A stretch of DNA of 64,000 nucleotides from an uncultured Eggerthellaceae bacterium (GTDB taxonomy: Bacteria > Actinomycetota > Coriobacteriia > Coriobacteriales > Eggerthellaceae). Made by a program: the position numbers and the translations under genes. The DNA lies in NCBI GenBank assembly GCA_934670115.1, contig CAKUOV010000003.1, positions 1 to 64,000 of the forward strand, given 5' to 3'. Positions 42,476-50,506 of this stretch are shown one piece after another (the first letter of the stretch is position 1; each line of letters starts with the position of its first letter). The notes beneath the pieces were generated by a model that searched no databases, was not told the DNA's origin, and saw only the letters and a list, made by a program, of their open reading frames with translations.

Positions 42476-43455
42476 GAGGTCACCTCCTTTACCCGCAACG
42501 TCTTTCTCACCATGAAAACACCCAACCCCTGCATGGCAACAGCGAACAAGAACAGAAGAAATCCTGCCAAACTTGAGAAAAACGGCTCAAGAAACCCTTC
42601 GGTTATTAGGGAAAACACACCGATGATAACTAAAGGCATAACACTAACCACGCGTGCAGAAAGACGCGCCTGGGCCGTTTGCGTGCGCAACGATCGTTCC
42701 AGCTCGAACTGTCCGCGCGCTGCTTCTTCGGCGCTGCTGAAAACAGATGACAAGCTGCCACCGGTTCGATGCTGAATATCAAGCGCCGCAATCACGAATG
42801 CGAACTCGGGGGCGTTGACTTCCCTTTTCAGGACATCCAGCGCATCGGCCGCCGTACCTCCCAAGCGCAATGTTTGAAGAGCGCGCCCATACACGTGCTC
42901 CATTTCCGCACAGGTGTGGCCCGAAAGATATTCCAATGCCTGTTCAAGAGAAAACCCTGCTTGGAAGCACGCTTTCATTCCTTGAATGCTATCGGGAACG
43001 CACAGACGCATTCGCTCGAGACGCTTATCCGCCTGGCTACGAAATCTAAACGCCGCTAACGCAACCAGCGCCACAACAACAGCAACGCCCGAAAGAGCAG
43101 ACCCCAAAACCAGTCCCACCACCAGCGAAAACAGCACAAGGGACGCCAGCACGGAGCTCACAAGCGCCTGAGCGCGAACTTCTTTGCTCCCCTTCTCTCG
43201 AATAGACTCCATGCAATCGGAAACAAGCGCATGAACAGGCCTAATGAGCAAAAGTTTTGCGGCAACAGGGTAAAGAACCCGCACCCCCTGTACAAAAATC
43301 TTCTGGCACATCACCTTTCGCCGCGCATCGGCGGGCAAGGCAAAAACAGCCAAAACGGAGCCATACGCATGAGCCATTGGCGCCCGCAAACAGAAGTAAC
43401 CCGCGCCGGCGGCGCAGGCAAGCGCCCCCGCTAAGAAGAAATTCGCTGTTTCCAT
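42472..43455 (-). CDS. tadB: TadB-like pilus platform protein
   Basis: 327-residue inner-membrane T2SF-domain protein. The hydrophobic start NFFLAGALACAAGAGYFCL and a TM pair in the middle (VSSVLASLVLFSLVVGLVLG) flank a cytoplasmic T2SF domain with CVPDSIQGMKACFQAGFSLEQALEYL. C-terminal helices include VVSVMPLVIIGVFSLI. It starts 25 nt before the end of the tadA frame. Confidence 0.9.
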   Translation of the reverse strand: METANFFLAGALACAAGAGYFCLRAPMAHAYGSVLAVFALPADARRKVMCQKIFVQGVRVLYPVAAKLLLIRPVHALVSDCMESIREKGSKEVRAQALVSSVLASLVLFSLVVGLVLGSALSGVAVVVALVALAAFRFRSQADKRLERMRLCVPDSIQGMKACFQAGFSLEQALEYLSGHTCAEMEHVYGRALQTLRLGGTAADALDVLKREVNAPEFAFVIAALDIQHRTGGSLSSVFSSAEEAARGQFELERSLRTQTAQARLSARVVSVMPLVIIGVFSLITEGFLEPFFSSLAGFLLFLFAVAMQGLGVFMVRKTLRVKEVTS

Positions 43456-44747
43456 TCGCCGACCTCCCTTCCTTCCGCATGACCTTGCAGCGCAAGATCG
43501 TCCACCCAGTCGGGAACGTCAATCCAGCGCCCCTTGTTCGCCGGAAACGGCCGCTCGTAAAACGTGCGCACCCTGCAACGCCGCTGAACCTCATCGAAAT
43601 AAAAGCCGGAAATCTCGCTTACGTACCGCGTGCCATCGATGTTGCGCACCGTTTGCACCACTACATCCATTGCTGCCGCAATATACGATTCCACCACTTC
43701 AACAGGCACATCCGATGAATAGCGGACCATAGTGACCAAACGTCCTATGGCTTCCTTCGTTGAATTCGCATGCAGCGTGGTAAGCGAGCCGCTATGACCC
43801 GTGTTCATGGCCTGCAGCATATCAAGCGCTTCCGCACCACGGCATTCGCCCACAACAATGCGATCGGGGCGCATACGCAGCGCATTTGCCACCAAATCGC
43901 CAATGCTCACCTGGCCTTTCCCTTCCGCATTCGCGGATCGCGCCTCCATGCGCACTACATGGGCATCGGGATCGAAGCGCAACTCAGCAGAATCCTCAAT
44001 GGTGATAACGCGCTCTCCTTCGGGGATAAAACACGAAAGGGCGTTGAGGAACGTCGTTTTGCCGCTACCGGTTCCCCCCGAGACCGCAATGTTCTTGCGC
44101 GCAACAACAGCCCAGGTCAGAAACGGAACAAGCTCTGGCTCAACGGAATTGAGTTCGACCATTTCTTGCAGGCGCAAAATCTCTTCGGGGAATTTTCGAA
44201 TGGTGAGCAAAGGGCCATCCACCGCAATCGGCTCCACTACAGCGTTGACGCGAAAGCCCTGGGGCAAGCGCGCGTTCACCATGGGCGACGATTCATCGAT
44301 CCGCCGCCCCAGTGGCCCCACAATACGGTCAATCAACGCAAGAATTTGCTCGTTATCCACAAACCGAACAGCGGTTTTCTCCAGCCGGCCCGCCCGTTCC
44401 ACATACACTTTCTCGGGGCCATTCACCAAAATCTCCGTTACGGACGAATCCGCCAGCAGCTCGTTGAGCGGACCAAAGCCAAACACCGAATCAATCAGCT
44501 GAGCCATCAGCCGCTCTTTACGCTGCGAAGACACCTCCGCCCAGTCTGCCTGGGAAAACACCGTTTGACAAAGACTGCGAATCTCATTTTCCACACGAAG
44601 GGGCGCGGTTTTCGCCACCGACAGCAAACCATTGGAAAGGTGCTCGTTCATATGCCGTCGCAGCTCCGAAAACAGTTCTTCGTCAGTTCGCTCCTGGTGC
44701 AGCGCGCAAGATCCCTGCACCCTGTCAACACGATCTTTCAGCGACAT
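43431..44747 (-). CDS. tadA: TadA/CpaF secretion ATPase
   Basis: 438-residue AAA-type ATPase that powers Flp pilin export. Walker A GGTGSGKTTFLN lies at 224-235, with Asp box and Walker B region VITIEDSAELRF, the His-box region LTTLHANST and arginine-rich MRPDRIVVGECRG. The N-terminal helical domain (1-100) is CpaF-like. The start codon overlaps the tadZ stop region by one base. Confidence 0.95.
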   Translation of the reverse strand: MSLKDRVDRVQGSCALHQERTDEELFSELRRHMNEHLSNGLLSVAKTAPLRVENEIRSLCQTVFSQADWAEVSSQRKERLMAQLIDSVFGFGPLNELLADSSVTEILVNGPEKVYVERAGRLEKTAVRFVDNEQILALIDRIVGPLGRRIDESSPMVNARLPQGFRVNAVVEPIAVDGPLLTIRKFPEEILRLQEMVELNSVEPELVPFLTWAVVARKNIAVSGGTGSGKTTFLNALSCFIPEGERVITIEDSAELRFDPDAHVVRMEARSANAEGKGQVSIGDLVANALRMRPDRIVVGECRGAEALDMLQAMNTGHSGSLTTLHANSTKEAIGRLVTMVRYSSDVPVEVVESYIAAAMDVVVQTVRNIDGTRYVSEISGFYFDEVQRRCRVRTFYERPFPANKGRWIDVPDWVDDLALQGHAEGREVGEWKQRISS

Positions 44748-46693
44748 TATTCATCCCCCTTTCGGTGTTTTTTGCCGAACAGCAATCGCGAGAAACGCCG
44801 CCCCTGCTTGACACCTTTCATAACGTTGCATCCTGGCAGGATTTCGGTCATTAAGTCAGACAGCTCAAGAGCAAGGTCGTTTCCCTCGTCAAAAAGGCAC
44901 AGTGCCTGACGCGCTTCAAGATATTCCCCTACAGCACGTCCCCCATCAGGCAATTCTTTACAGGGAGCGCCCTGCGTTGCGCACGTTACATCCATATAAG
45001 TCAGCTGAGCTTGCCGCCCGCACTTGTTGAGCAGGAACAGAAAAGGCGAGGCAGCCAAGCCGCAGCGCATGCAAACGTCAAACGCTTTCTGGGCCGCACG
45101 CGCAGAAGAGATGCGCTGATCCAAAACAAAGAGAATCTTTCCCGCATGCTCAAGAAGCGCCATGTGCTTGTCATCCCAAAATGCTGGCCCATTCGAAACA
45201 ATCACGTCGAAATGGCCGCTTGCATATTCAATCACCTGCTCAAGCGCATTCAGCGCATCATCTGACTGCTCGGGCAACGCACATGACCCCACCAAGCAAA
45301 ACCCTTCAGGCACCGGCTCAAGTTGCGTCACCAGACAAGGATCCGTCGCAAGCTGATTAAGCGATATTACCTGTTCAACCTGCGAATACAGAGCCATATC
45401 GCCAAATTGCAAGTCAAGGTCAACCAGAAGCGTTTTGCAGCCCAGCCGCGCCGCACAAACAGCGCTCAGAAAAGCAATCGTGCTCTTTCCCACGCCACCG
45501 CTCGCCCCAATAACAGGAAGGTAGAACGCGCGCGATATATCCAGCGCGCTCCCAGCAGGCGCCACCTTTTGCGCAGAGGCGGCCTGCTCTGTTTGCAAAG
45601 GCGATAGACCCCCACACAATTCGCTCGCAACCGCTTCTTCAATTTCGTCGCATTCAAATTCAGGGGCGTCAATAATGCCGATATTGAGATTACCCGCATA
45701 AACGTCATCGCGAAGCCCCTTTTCTTCGCTTGCCTTGGAGTTCTTGTCTCTAGCGGAAAAACCATCGGCCGGAGAGAGCATGCTGATATCCGCCGCATAT
45801 GCCTCCAAGGGAACCGCGTCCGCACATGAAGCCGGCTCGTACGCGGGCGCAGCGCAAGATGGTCCGCCGTTTTCGCAACATGTCTGGTCACCCGAATACA
45901 GAACTTCAGGCGTGTCGTCTTCGAACGGCTCCCCAAGCGCCCCACCCAACGCTGTGGGAACATTGGCGGACGCGGGAGTTCCAATCGCTGCGGGAGCAGG
46001 ATCATTCACTACGGGAGTAGGATCGCCCGCTGCAGGCGCCTTGATATGCCTAGCAAGCAGCTCCGGATAAAACCGCTCGCAAGGAACAATGCCATCGACA
46101 AGGGTCAGCGCTGCACGGCGCAAAAACCACGAATAATCGCTATCAGACACAAGAAACACCTGCTTAAACGGATAATCCCGCTTGAGCATTGACACTAAAT
46201 TCAAAACGGACATGTCATCAACCGAGTAAATGAACGCGCCTGTGACAAGTGGATCTGCAAATGCCTTGCGCGCAAGAACGCCCGCGTTTTCCCTGCACAC
46301 AAACGGCAAATCAAGATGCTTTGACTCGGACATCCCCAGCGCAAGCGGTTTTTCCAGCGTTAACGCATCGGCGCACACGAGCGTCTTTTCGAACGCCGGC
46401 GAACCCCCCTGCGCCTGTTTCTGCGATTCATCTTGCATTCCATCGCAAGCCACCGCCTGCGATTCCAATAATATTTCGGGGCATGGTTCAACGTGCGCTT
46501 TCGGAAACACTTCCGCCTTCGAGCCCGCCTGACACCCAAACAGCGGTTCTTCTTGCTGTTTCACCTGGACAGATGCAACCTCTTGCATCTTCGCCTGCAG
46601 ATTACCGCACACTTTCGCGCGCACACCGCCGGCAAGCATATCCAACGACAGCGATGTTGTCCCCGCACCCGCAATCCACTTATTCGTGACCAT
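44747..46693 (-). CDS. tadZ: TadZ/CpaE-like ParA-family pilus localisation protein
   Basis: 648-residue protein. The C-terminal ~260 residues form a MinD/ParA ATPase with deviant Walker A GASGGVGKST (396-405), LVDLDLQFGDM and the DVIVSNG region. Middle residues ~150-220 (TGAFIYSVDDMSVLNLVSMLKRDYPFKQVFLVSDSD) resemble the atypical receiver domain of CpaE. The N-terminal ~140 residues and a ~170-residue linker are low in order and are longer than in usual CpaE (~400-500 residues). The ATG at 46693 overlaps cpaB by 14 nt and has AGGTGG upstream; the Arg-rich open extension before it is rejected. Confidence 0.85.
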   Translation of the reverse strand: MVTNKWIAGAGTTSLSLDMLAGGVRAKVCGNLQAKMQEVASVQVKQQEEPLFGCQAGSKAEVFPKAHVEPCPEILLESQAVACDGMQDESQKQAQGGSPAFEKTLVCADALTLEKPLALGMSESKHLDLPFVCRENAGVLARKAFADPLVTGAFIYSVDDMSVLNLVSMLKRDYPFKQVFLVSDSDYSWFLRRAALTLVDGIVPCERFYPELLARHIKAPAAGDPTPVVNDPAPAAIGTPASANVPTALGGALGEPFEDDTPEVLYSGDQTCCENGGPSCAAPAYEPASCADAVPLEAYAADISMLSPADGFSARDKNSKASEEKGLRDDVYAGNLNIGIIDAPEFECDEIEEAVASELCGGLSPLQTEQAASAQKVAPAGSALDISRAFYLPVIGASGGVGKSTIAFLSAVCAARLGCKTLLVDLDLQFGDMALYSQVEQVISLNQLATDPCLVTQLEPVPEGFCLVGSCALPEQSDDALNALEQVIEYASGHFDVIVSNGPAFWDDKHMALLEHAGKILFVLDQRISSARAAQKAFDVCMRCGLAASPFLFLLNKCGRQAQLTYMDVTCATQGAPCKELPDGGRAVGEYLEARQALCLFDEGNDLALELSDLMTEILPGCNVMKGVKQGRRFSRLLFGKKHRKGDE

Positions 46694-47483
46694 CGCTTGC
46701 CACCTTCTTCTCACCCGCAACACGAGTCTTCGCTGCTTCCCCGCTCGCAGGCTCAGGGTCCCGACCTGAACCGCCCAACGCGGCACCCGCAGCACCCGCA
46801 GAGCCCGAGTCCGCAGCGTTCGAAGCCGCGGCTGCGCTTGAAGCATCCTGCCCTGGCAGCACGAAATAAAGCTCCGTGCGCTCTTCGGCAGCGATAATCT
46901 CCGCCACGACCGATGGCTTCACCGCAAGCGCAATCCATGACAACGACGCGCCCGAGCCTGTCCCACTTCCATCAAAAGCGCTGGTAGCAAGCACGTTCAC
47001 ACCCTGAGCAATAAGGGTCACCCCACTGGCACCCGCTGAATAAATGTCCACGGAAGACCCCGGCTTCAAAGCACCGCCAACCGCCTGAACTTCTTTTGCA
47101 GAAACGCTTACCGCAACCATGTCCGACGGAACCTCAAACGAAGAAGAAAGCGTGCCGAAGCGTTTGCTTGACACCACCTCTCCCGCCATAATGGGAGAAG
47201 TCACTTGCTTTCCCAGCACTTGTTTTGCGTTTGTCACCGCTTGATCGGGCAGCATGCTTACCAGCCACGAACGCATTTCAACCGACGACGCACTCAATGT
47301 TTCACCCGCAGGTATATCGCGCGTTGCAACACAGACTTCCACCTGGTCACCGCCGTATTTCGCCAACGCCTCCGCTCGAACGCAATCCGCTTCTCCCCGC
47401 ACGCTTTGGGTGTACCCGAAAACACAGAGCGCGCAAGCAACGGCGCACGCTACGCCAACTGCCATTTTTTTATCGATACGCAT
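46680..47483 (-). CDS. cpaB: CpaB/RcpC-like pilus assembly protein
   Basis: 267-residue secreted or anchored protein, first gene of the pilus operon. One N-terminal hydrophobic helix (~8-25) is followed by an SAF domain (~47-104, VATRDIPAGETLSASSVEMR ... SPIMAGEVVSSKRF). An RcpC-type region follows (VAVSVSAKEVQAVGGALKPGSSVDIY) and a Ser/Ala/Gly-rich tail. The ATG at 47483 has GGAGGAG upstream. In Gram-negative systems this protein works with the secretin; no secretin is encoded here. Confidence 0.88.
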   Translation of the reverse strand: MRIDKKMAVGVACAVACALCVFGYTQSVRGEADCVRAEALAKYGGDQVEVCVATRDIPAGETLSASSVEMRSWLVSMLPDQAVTNAKQVLGKQVTSPIMAGEVVSSKRFGTLSSSFEVPSDMVAVSVSAKEVQAVGGALKPGSSVDIYSAGASGVTLIAQGVNVLATSAFDGSGTGSGASLSWIALAVKPSVVAEIIAAEERTELYFVLPGQDASSAAAASNAADSGSAGAAGAALGGSGRDPEPASGEAAKTRVAGEKKVASDGHE

Positions 47484-47525
47484 ATGACTCCTCCCTTGCT
47501 ACAGGGAGCATCATGAACGGTCGCG

Positions 47526-47619
47526 CTATCAAAAAGCCATCAAAACGGCCCTGCGCGCTATCAAACCGTCTACAAAAAGCTATCAAATCGCGCGAAAACG
47601 CTATCAAAATCCTACAAAG
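47526..47619. repeat. Seven helically phased CTATCAAA-like repeats upstream of the pilus operon
   Basis: CTATCAAA or near copies start at 47526, 47537 (CCATCAAA), 47558, 47570 (CTACAAAA), 47580, 47601 and 47612 (CTACAAAG). The steps are 11, 21, 12, 10, 21 and 11 bp, i.e. one or two helical turns. They begin 43 bp upstream of the cpaB start. The remaining gap to 47880 holds nothing that I recognise. Confidence 0.75.
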
Positions 47620-47885
47620 TGGCAGAGAGAGTCTTCAGCGCCTCACGAATCCTCAACGCGGTGCTCGCCTCCCGCCGACGCCTTCCCAACGCGCAACCGT
47701 CGCATCCCGCATCACCGCACCGCGACGTTCGCCCTCCCGCTGATGCCTTCGCTGGCTTCTGACACGCCCACAGCGCGCAGCGCCAAACCACAGCTCAAAC
47801 GGCGCATCCAGCGCCATTACCGTACCAACACCGCCGACTGCGTCAGCAACCCGCAACATTGCACTCCGCAATTGTGAAGATTCGA

Positions 47886-47891
47886 TATAAT
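47886..47891 (+). promoter_or_regulatory. -10 box of the DAACS symporter gene
   Basis: Consensus TATAAT 37 nt before the ATG; no good -35 at standard distance. Confidence 0.5.
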
Positions 47892-47928
47892 ATTGCGCTG
47901 CTGAATTAACTTTTTAGAAAGGACGTCC

Positions 47929-49185
47929 ATGTCACAAGAAGAAGCCACCAAGGCGCCAAAGAAGAAACTCTCTTTGGCGGCGCAAATTGGCATTGCCCTG
48001 GTGCTTGCCATTATTTTCGGCCTGCTTTTGCAGCAGTATGCCGCCTTCACCGATTCGTACATCAAGCCCTTCGGTACCATCTTCCTGAACTTGCTGAAGT
48101 TCATTGTTGTGCCCGTAGTCATCTTCTCTATGATCAGCGGCATTATTTCCATGAGCGACATTCGCAAGATTGGTTCGATTGGCCTGAAAACCGTCGTCTA
48201 CTACCTGTGCACCACGGCTTGCGCCATTATTATTGGTATTCTGGGCGGCCTTCTGTTCAAGGGACTTTTCCCCGTTCTGGAAACCAGCGACCTTGCCTAC
48301 GACGCAAAAGATCCCGTTTCTCTTATGGACACCGTGGTGAACATCTTCCCGTCCAACATCATTGCTCCCATGTATCAAAGCGCCATGCTGCAGATCATCG
48401 TGCTGTCGCTGCTGTTCGGCTTCGCCATTCTGCTTGCTGGCAAAGCCGCCGATCCCGTGCGTGAACTGGTGGAATCCATGAATGCCGTCTCCATGAAGTG
48501 CATGGACATGATTCTGAAGCTTTCGCCCATTGGCGTGTTCTGCCTGCTTGTTCCCGTTATCGCCAACAACGGCTCCAAGGTTTTGGGCTCTCTTGCCATG
48601 GTTCTTCTGTGCGCATACGTATGCTACCTGGTTCACATGCTCCTGGTGTACTCCACCACCGTGCGCACTATGGGCGGCATGAGCCCCCTGAAGTTCTTCA
48701 AGGGCCAGATGCCCGCCATGATCTTCGCGTTCTCCAGCGCCTCGAGCGTAGGCACCCTGCCCATCAACATGGAAGGCTGCAAGAAGATGGGCGCAAAGGA
48801 TGAAGTGACCTCCTTCGTTTTGCCGCTGGGCGCCACCATCAACATGGACGGCACCGCAATCTACCAGGGTGTTTGCGCAATCTTCATTGCATCGTGCTTT
48901 GGCATTGACCTTTCTTTGGGCCAGATGGCCACCATCGTTTTGACCGCAACGCTTGCCTCTATTGGCACCGCGGGCGTTCCGGGTGCTGGCATGGTTATGC
49001 TCACCATGGTGCTTGCTTCAGTTGGCTTGCCGGTCGAAGGCATTGCCCTGGTTGCTGGCGTTGACCGCATCTTCGACATGGGCCGCACCGTGGTCAACAT
49101 CACGGGCGACGCCTCCTGCGCGCTTATCGTTTCTCACAGCGAGGAAAAGCGCGAAGCTAAGCTGGCCGAGAAGAACGCCGCATAA
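47929..49185 (+). CDS. Dicarboxylate/amino acid:cation symporter (DAACS family)
   Basis: Membrane symporter of the GltP/DctA/SstT fold, 418 residues with eight helices and two re-entrant loops. The serine-rich hairpin FAFSSASSVGTLPINME, the TM7 motif NMDGTAIYQG and the HP2/TM8 part TAGVPGAGMVML ... DRIFDMGRTVVNITGD are all present. These bind cation and substrate in GltPh. Substrate could be glutamate, aspartate, C4-dicarboxylate or Ser/Thr. GAAAGGA precedes the ATG and a strong terminator follows. Confidence 0.93.
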   Translation: MSQEEATKAPKKKLSLAAQIGIALVLAIIFGLLLQQYAAFTDSYIKPFGTIFLNLLKFIVVPVVIFSMISGIISMSDIRKIGSIGLKTVVYYLCTTACAIIIGILGGLLFKGLFPVLETSDLAYDAKDPVSLMDTVVNIFPSNIIAPMYQSAMLQIIVLSLLFGFAILLAGKAADPVRELVESMNAVSMKCMDMILKLSPIGVFCLLVPVIANNGSKVLGSLAMVLLCAYVCYLVHMLLVYSTTVRTMGGMSPLKFFKGQMPAMIFAFSSASSVGTLPINMEGCKKMGAKDEVTSFVLPLGATINMDGTAIYQGVCAIFIASCFGIDLSLGQMATIVLTATLASIGTAGVPGAGMVMLTMVLASVGLPVEGIALVAGVDRIFDMGRTVVNITGDASCALIVSHSEEKREAKLAEKNAA

Positions 49186-49250
49186 GCTTCTGATCTGCGC
49201 CTTTCAAGAAGACACCCGCTAACCGAGCGTCTTCAATCCGCAAAAACTGC

Positions 49251-49293
49251 AACACCCCTGTTTCTCACCCGAGAGACGGGGGTGTTTCCTTTT
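49251..49293 (+). terminator. Terminator of the DAACS symporter gene
   Basis: ACACCCC / GGGGTGT stem extended by GTTTCT/AGAGAC pairing, followed by TTTCCTTTT. Confidence 0.85.
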
Positions 49294-49409
49294 GAATTAT
49301 TCCGAGCAAGTCGATGGATCCACTCGGCAGCGCAACAACGCAATGATTCCAATGCAAATCCCGCATTCTTTCTCGGCCGAGAAAGTCAGGTTGCTAAAAA
49401 ATAAGCCTC

Positions 49410-49588
49410 AATGTGCAAAATATGACGGTACGGGGTAGGTGCTGTGAGTAGCAAATCGGCCTTCTTCATCAGACTAATTCTGCGACCTGGGGTTTTACGA
49501 AATTTATTCGAACAAGAACGAGTCAAGCGAGCTAAAACGTCACCATCGACAGCCTCAACCTACCCCGTACCGTCCTATTTTGCACATT
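49410..49588. repeat. Palindromic intergenic element C (179 bp)
   Basis: Terminal inverted repeats of 31 bp with one mismatch (49410-49440 and 49558-49588) contain GACGGTACGGGGTAGGT and TGTGCAAAATA. The interior holds TGCGACCTGGGG (49481-49492), the core also seen in element D, followed by ATTTATTCGAA. It lies in a 660-bp gap between the symporter terminator and rubrerythrin; the rest of that gap (49589-49849) shows nothing beyond the rbr ribosome binding site. Confidence 0.85.
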
Positions 49589-49849
49589 AGCCCTCGATTT
49601 TCGACAAGATGCCTTGTTCGGGGTCCAATCATTCAACCAAACCCCAAACAAAAATACGCAGAGACGGCCGATGCCTTATTTGAGTGCGCAATGTTTCTGC
49701 AGGCAGAACAAACAATTCAGAATACCCTCAATGATACCAGGTGTAGAAATAATAATTGATTGCATTCCACCTTGGCAGACAGGGGGCAACGGTGGGAGAA
49801 TGAAGGCGTGCGCGCCGCACGAGCGCGATCATCAATCAAGGAGGAAGCA

Positions 49850-50392
49850 ATGGCAACGAATAAATACGCAGGAACTCAGACCGAGAAAAACCTGGAAGCG
49901 GCTTTTGCCGGCGAATCCCAAGCACGCAACAAGTACACGTATTTTGCATCGACCGCGAAAAAGGAAGGCTTCGAGCAGATGTCTGCCCTGTTCCTGAAGA
50001 CGGCCGACAACGAAAAAGAACACGCGAAGATGTGGTTCAAGGAACTCAACGGCATTGGCGACACCGCCCAGAACCTGGCCGCAGCAGCCGATGGCGAAAA
50101 TTACGAGTGGACCGATATGTACGAAGGCTTCGCTAAAACCGCAGATGAAGAAGGCTTCCCCGAGCTTGCAGCGAAATTCCGCGCTGTTGCAGAAATTGAG
50201 AAGCATCACGAAGAGCGCTACCGTGCACTGCTCAAGAACCTGGAAACTGCGCAAGTATTTGAGAAATCCGAGGTCAAAGTGTGGGAATGCCGCAACTGCG
50301 GTCACATTGTCGTAGGCACGAAGGCGCCCGACGTTTGCCCCGTATGCGATCATCCCCAGTCGTATTTCGAGATTCACGCCGAGAACTACTAA
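49850..50392 (+). CDS. rbr: Rubrerythrin
   Basis: Cytoplasmic diiron peroxidase of anaerobes that reduces hydrogen peroxide, 180 residues. The N-terminal four-helix ferritin-like domain has the ligand helices NLEAAFAGESQARNKY (Glu in GES), DNEKEHAKMWF (ExxH), GFAKTADEEGF and EIEKHHEERY (ExxH). The C-terminal rubredoxin domain has CRNCG and CPVCDHPQSYF. AAGGAGG lies 6 nt before the ATG. Monocistronic, with a bidirectional terminator 65 nt downstream. This supports an anaerobic or oxygen-sensitive host. Confidence 0.97.
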   Translation: MATNKYAGTQTEKNLEAAFAGESQARNKYTYFASTAKKEGFEQMSALFLKTADNEKEHAKMWFKELNGIGDTAQNLAAAADGENYEWTDMYEGFAKTADEEGFPELAAKFRAVAEIEKHHEERYRALLKNLETAQVFEKSEVKVWECRNCGHIVVGTKAPDVCPVCDHPQSYFEIHAENY

Positions 50393-50457
50393 TTGCTCAC
50401 GCGCGCCTTGGACATTGCGCACAGCGCAGCGCAAGCACATGGAACGTTGAAGCAGAA

Positions 50458-50494
50458 AGAAGGTCCGCTCAAATCACAAGCGGACCTTCTTTTT
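50458..50494. terminator. Bidirectional terminator between rubrerythrin and the tsaBD fusion
   Basis: AGAAGGTCCGCT / AGCGGACCTTCT 12-bp stem with T-run on the plus strand and A-run on the other, serving convergent genes. Confidence 0.92.
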
Positions 50495-50506
50495 GTTGCG
50501 GCACTT

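Noticed and set aside
47526..47619. CRISPR-like array
   Set aside because: Repeats are only 8 bp and spacing is 10-21 bp; no spacers and no cas genes.
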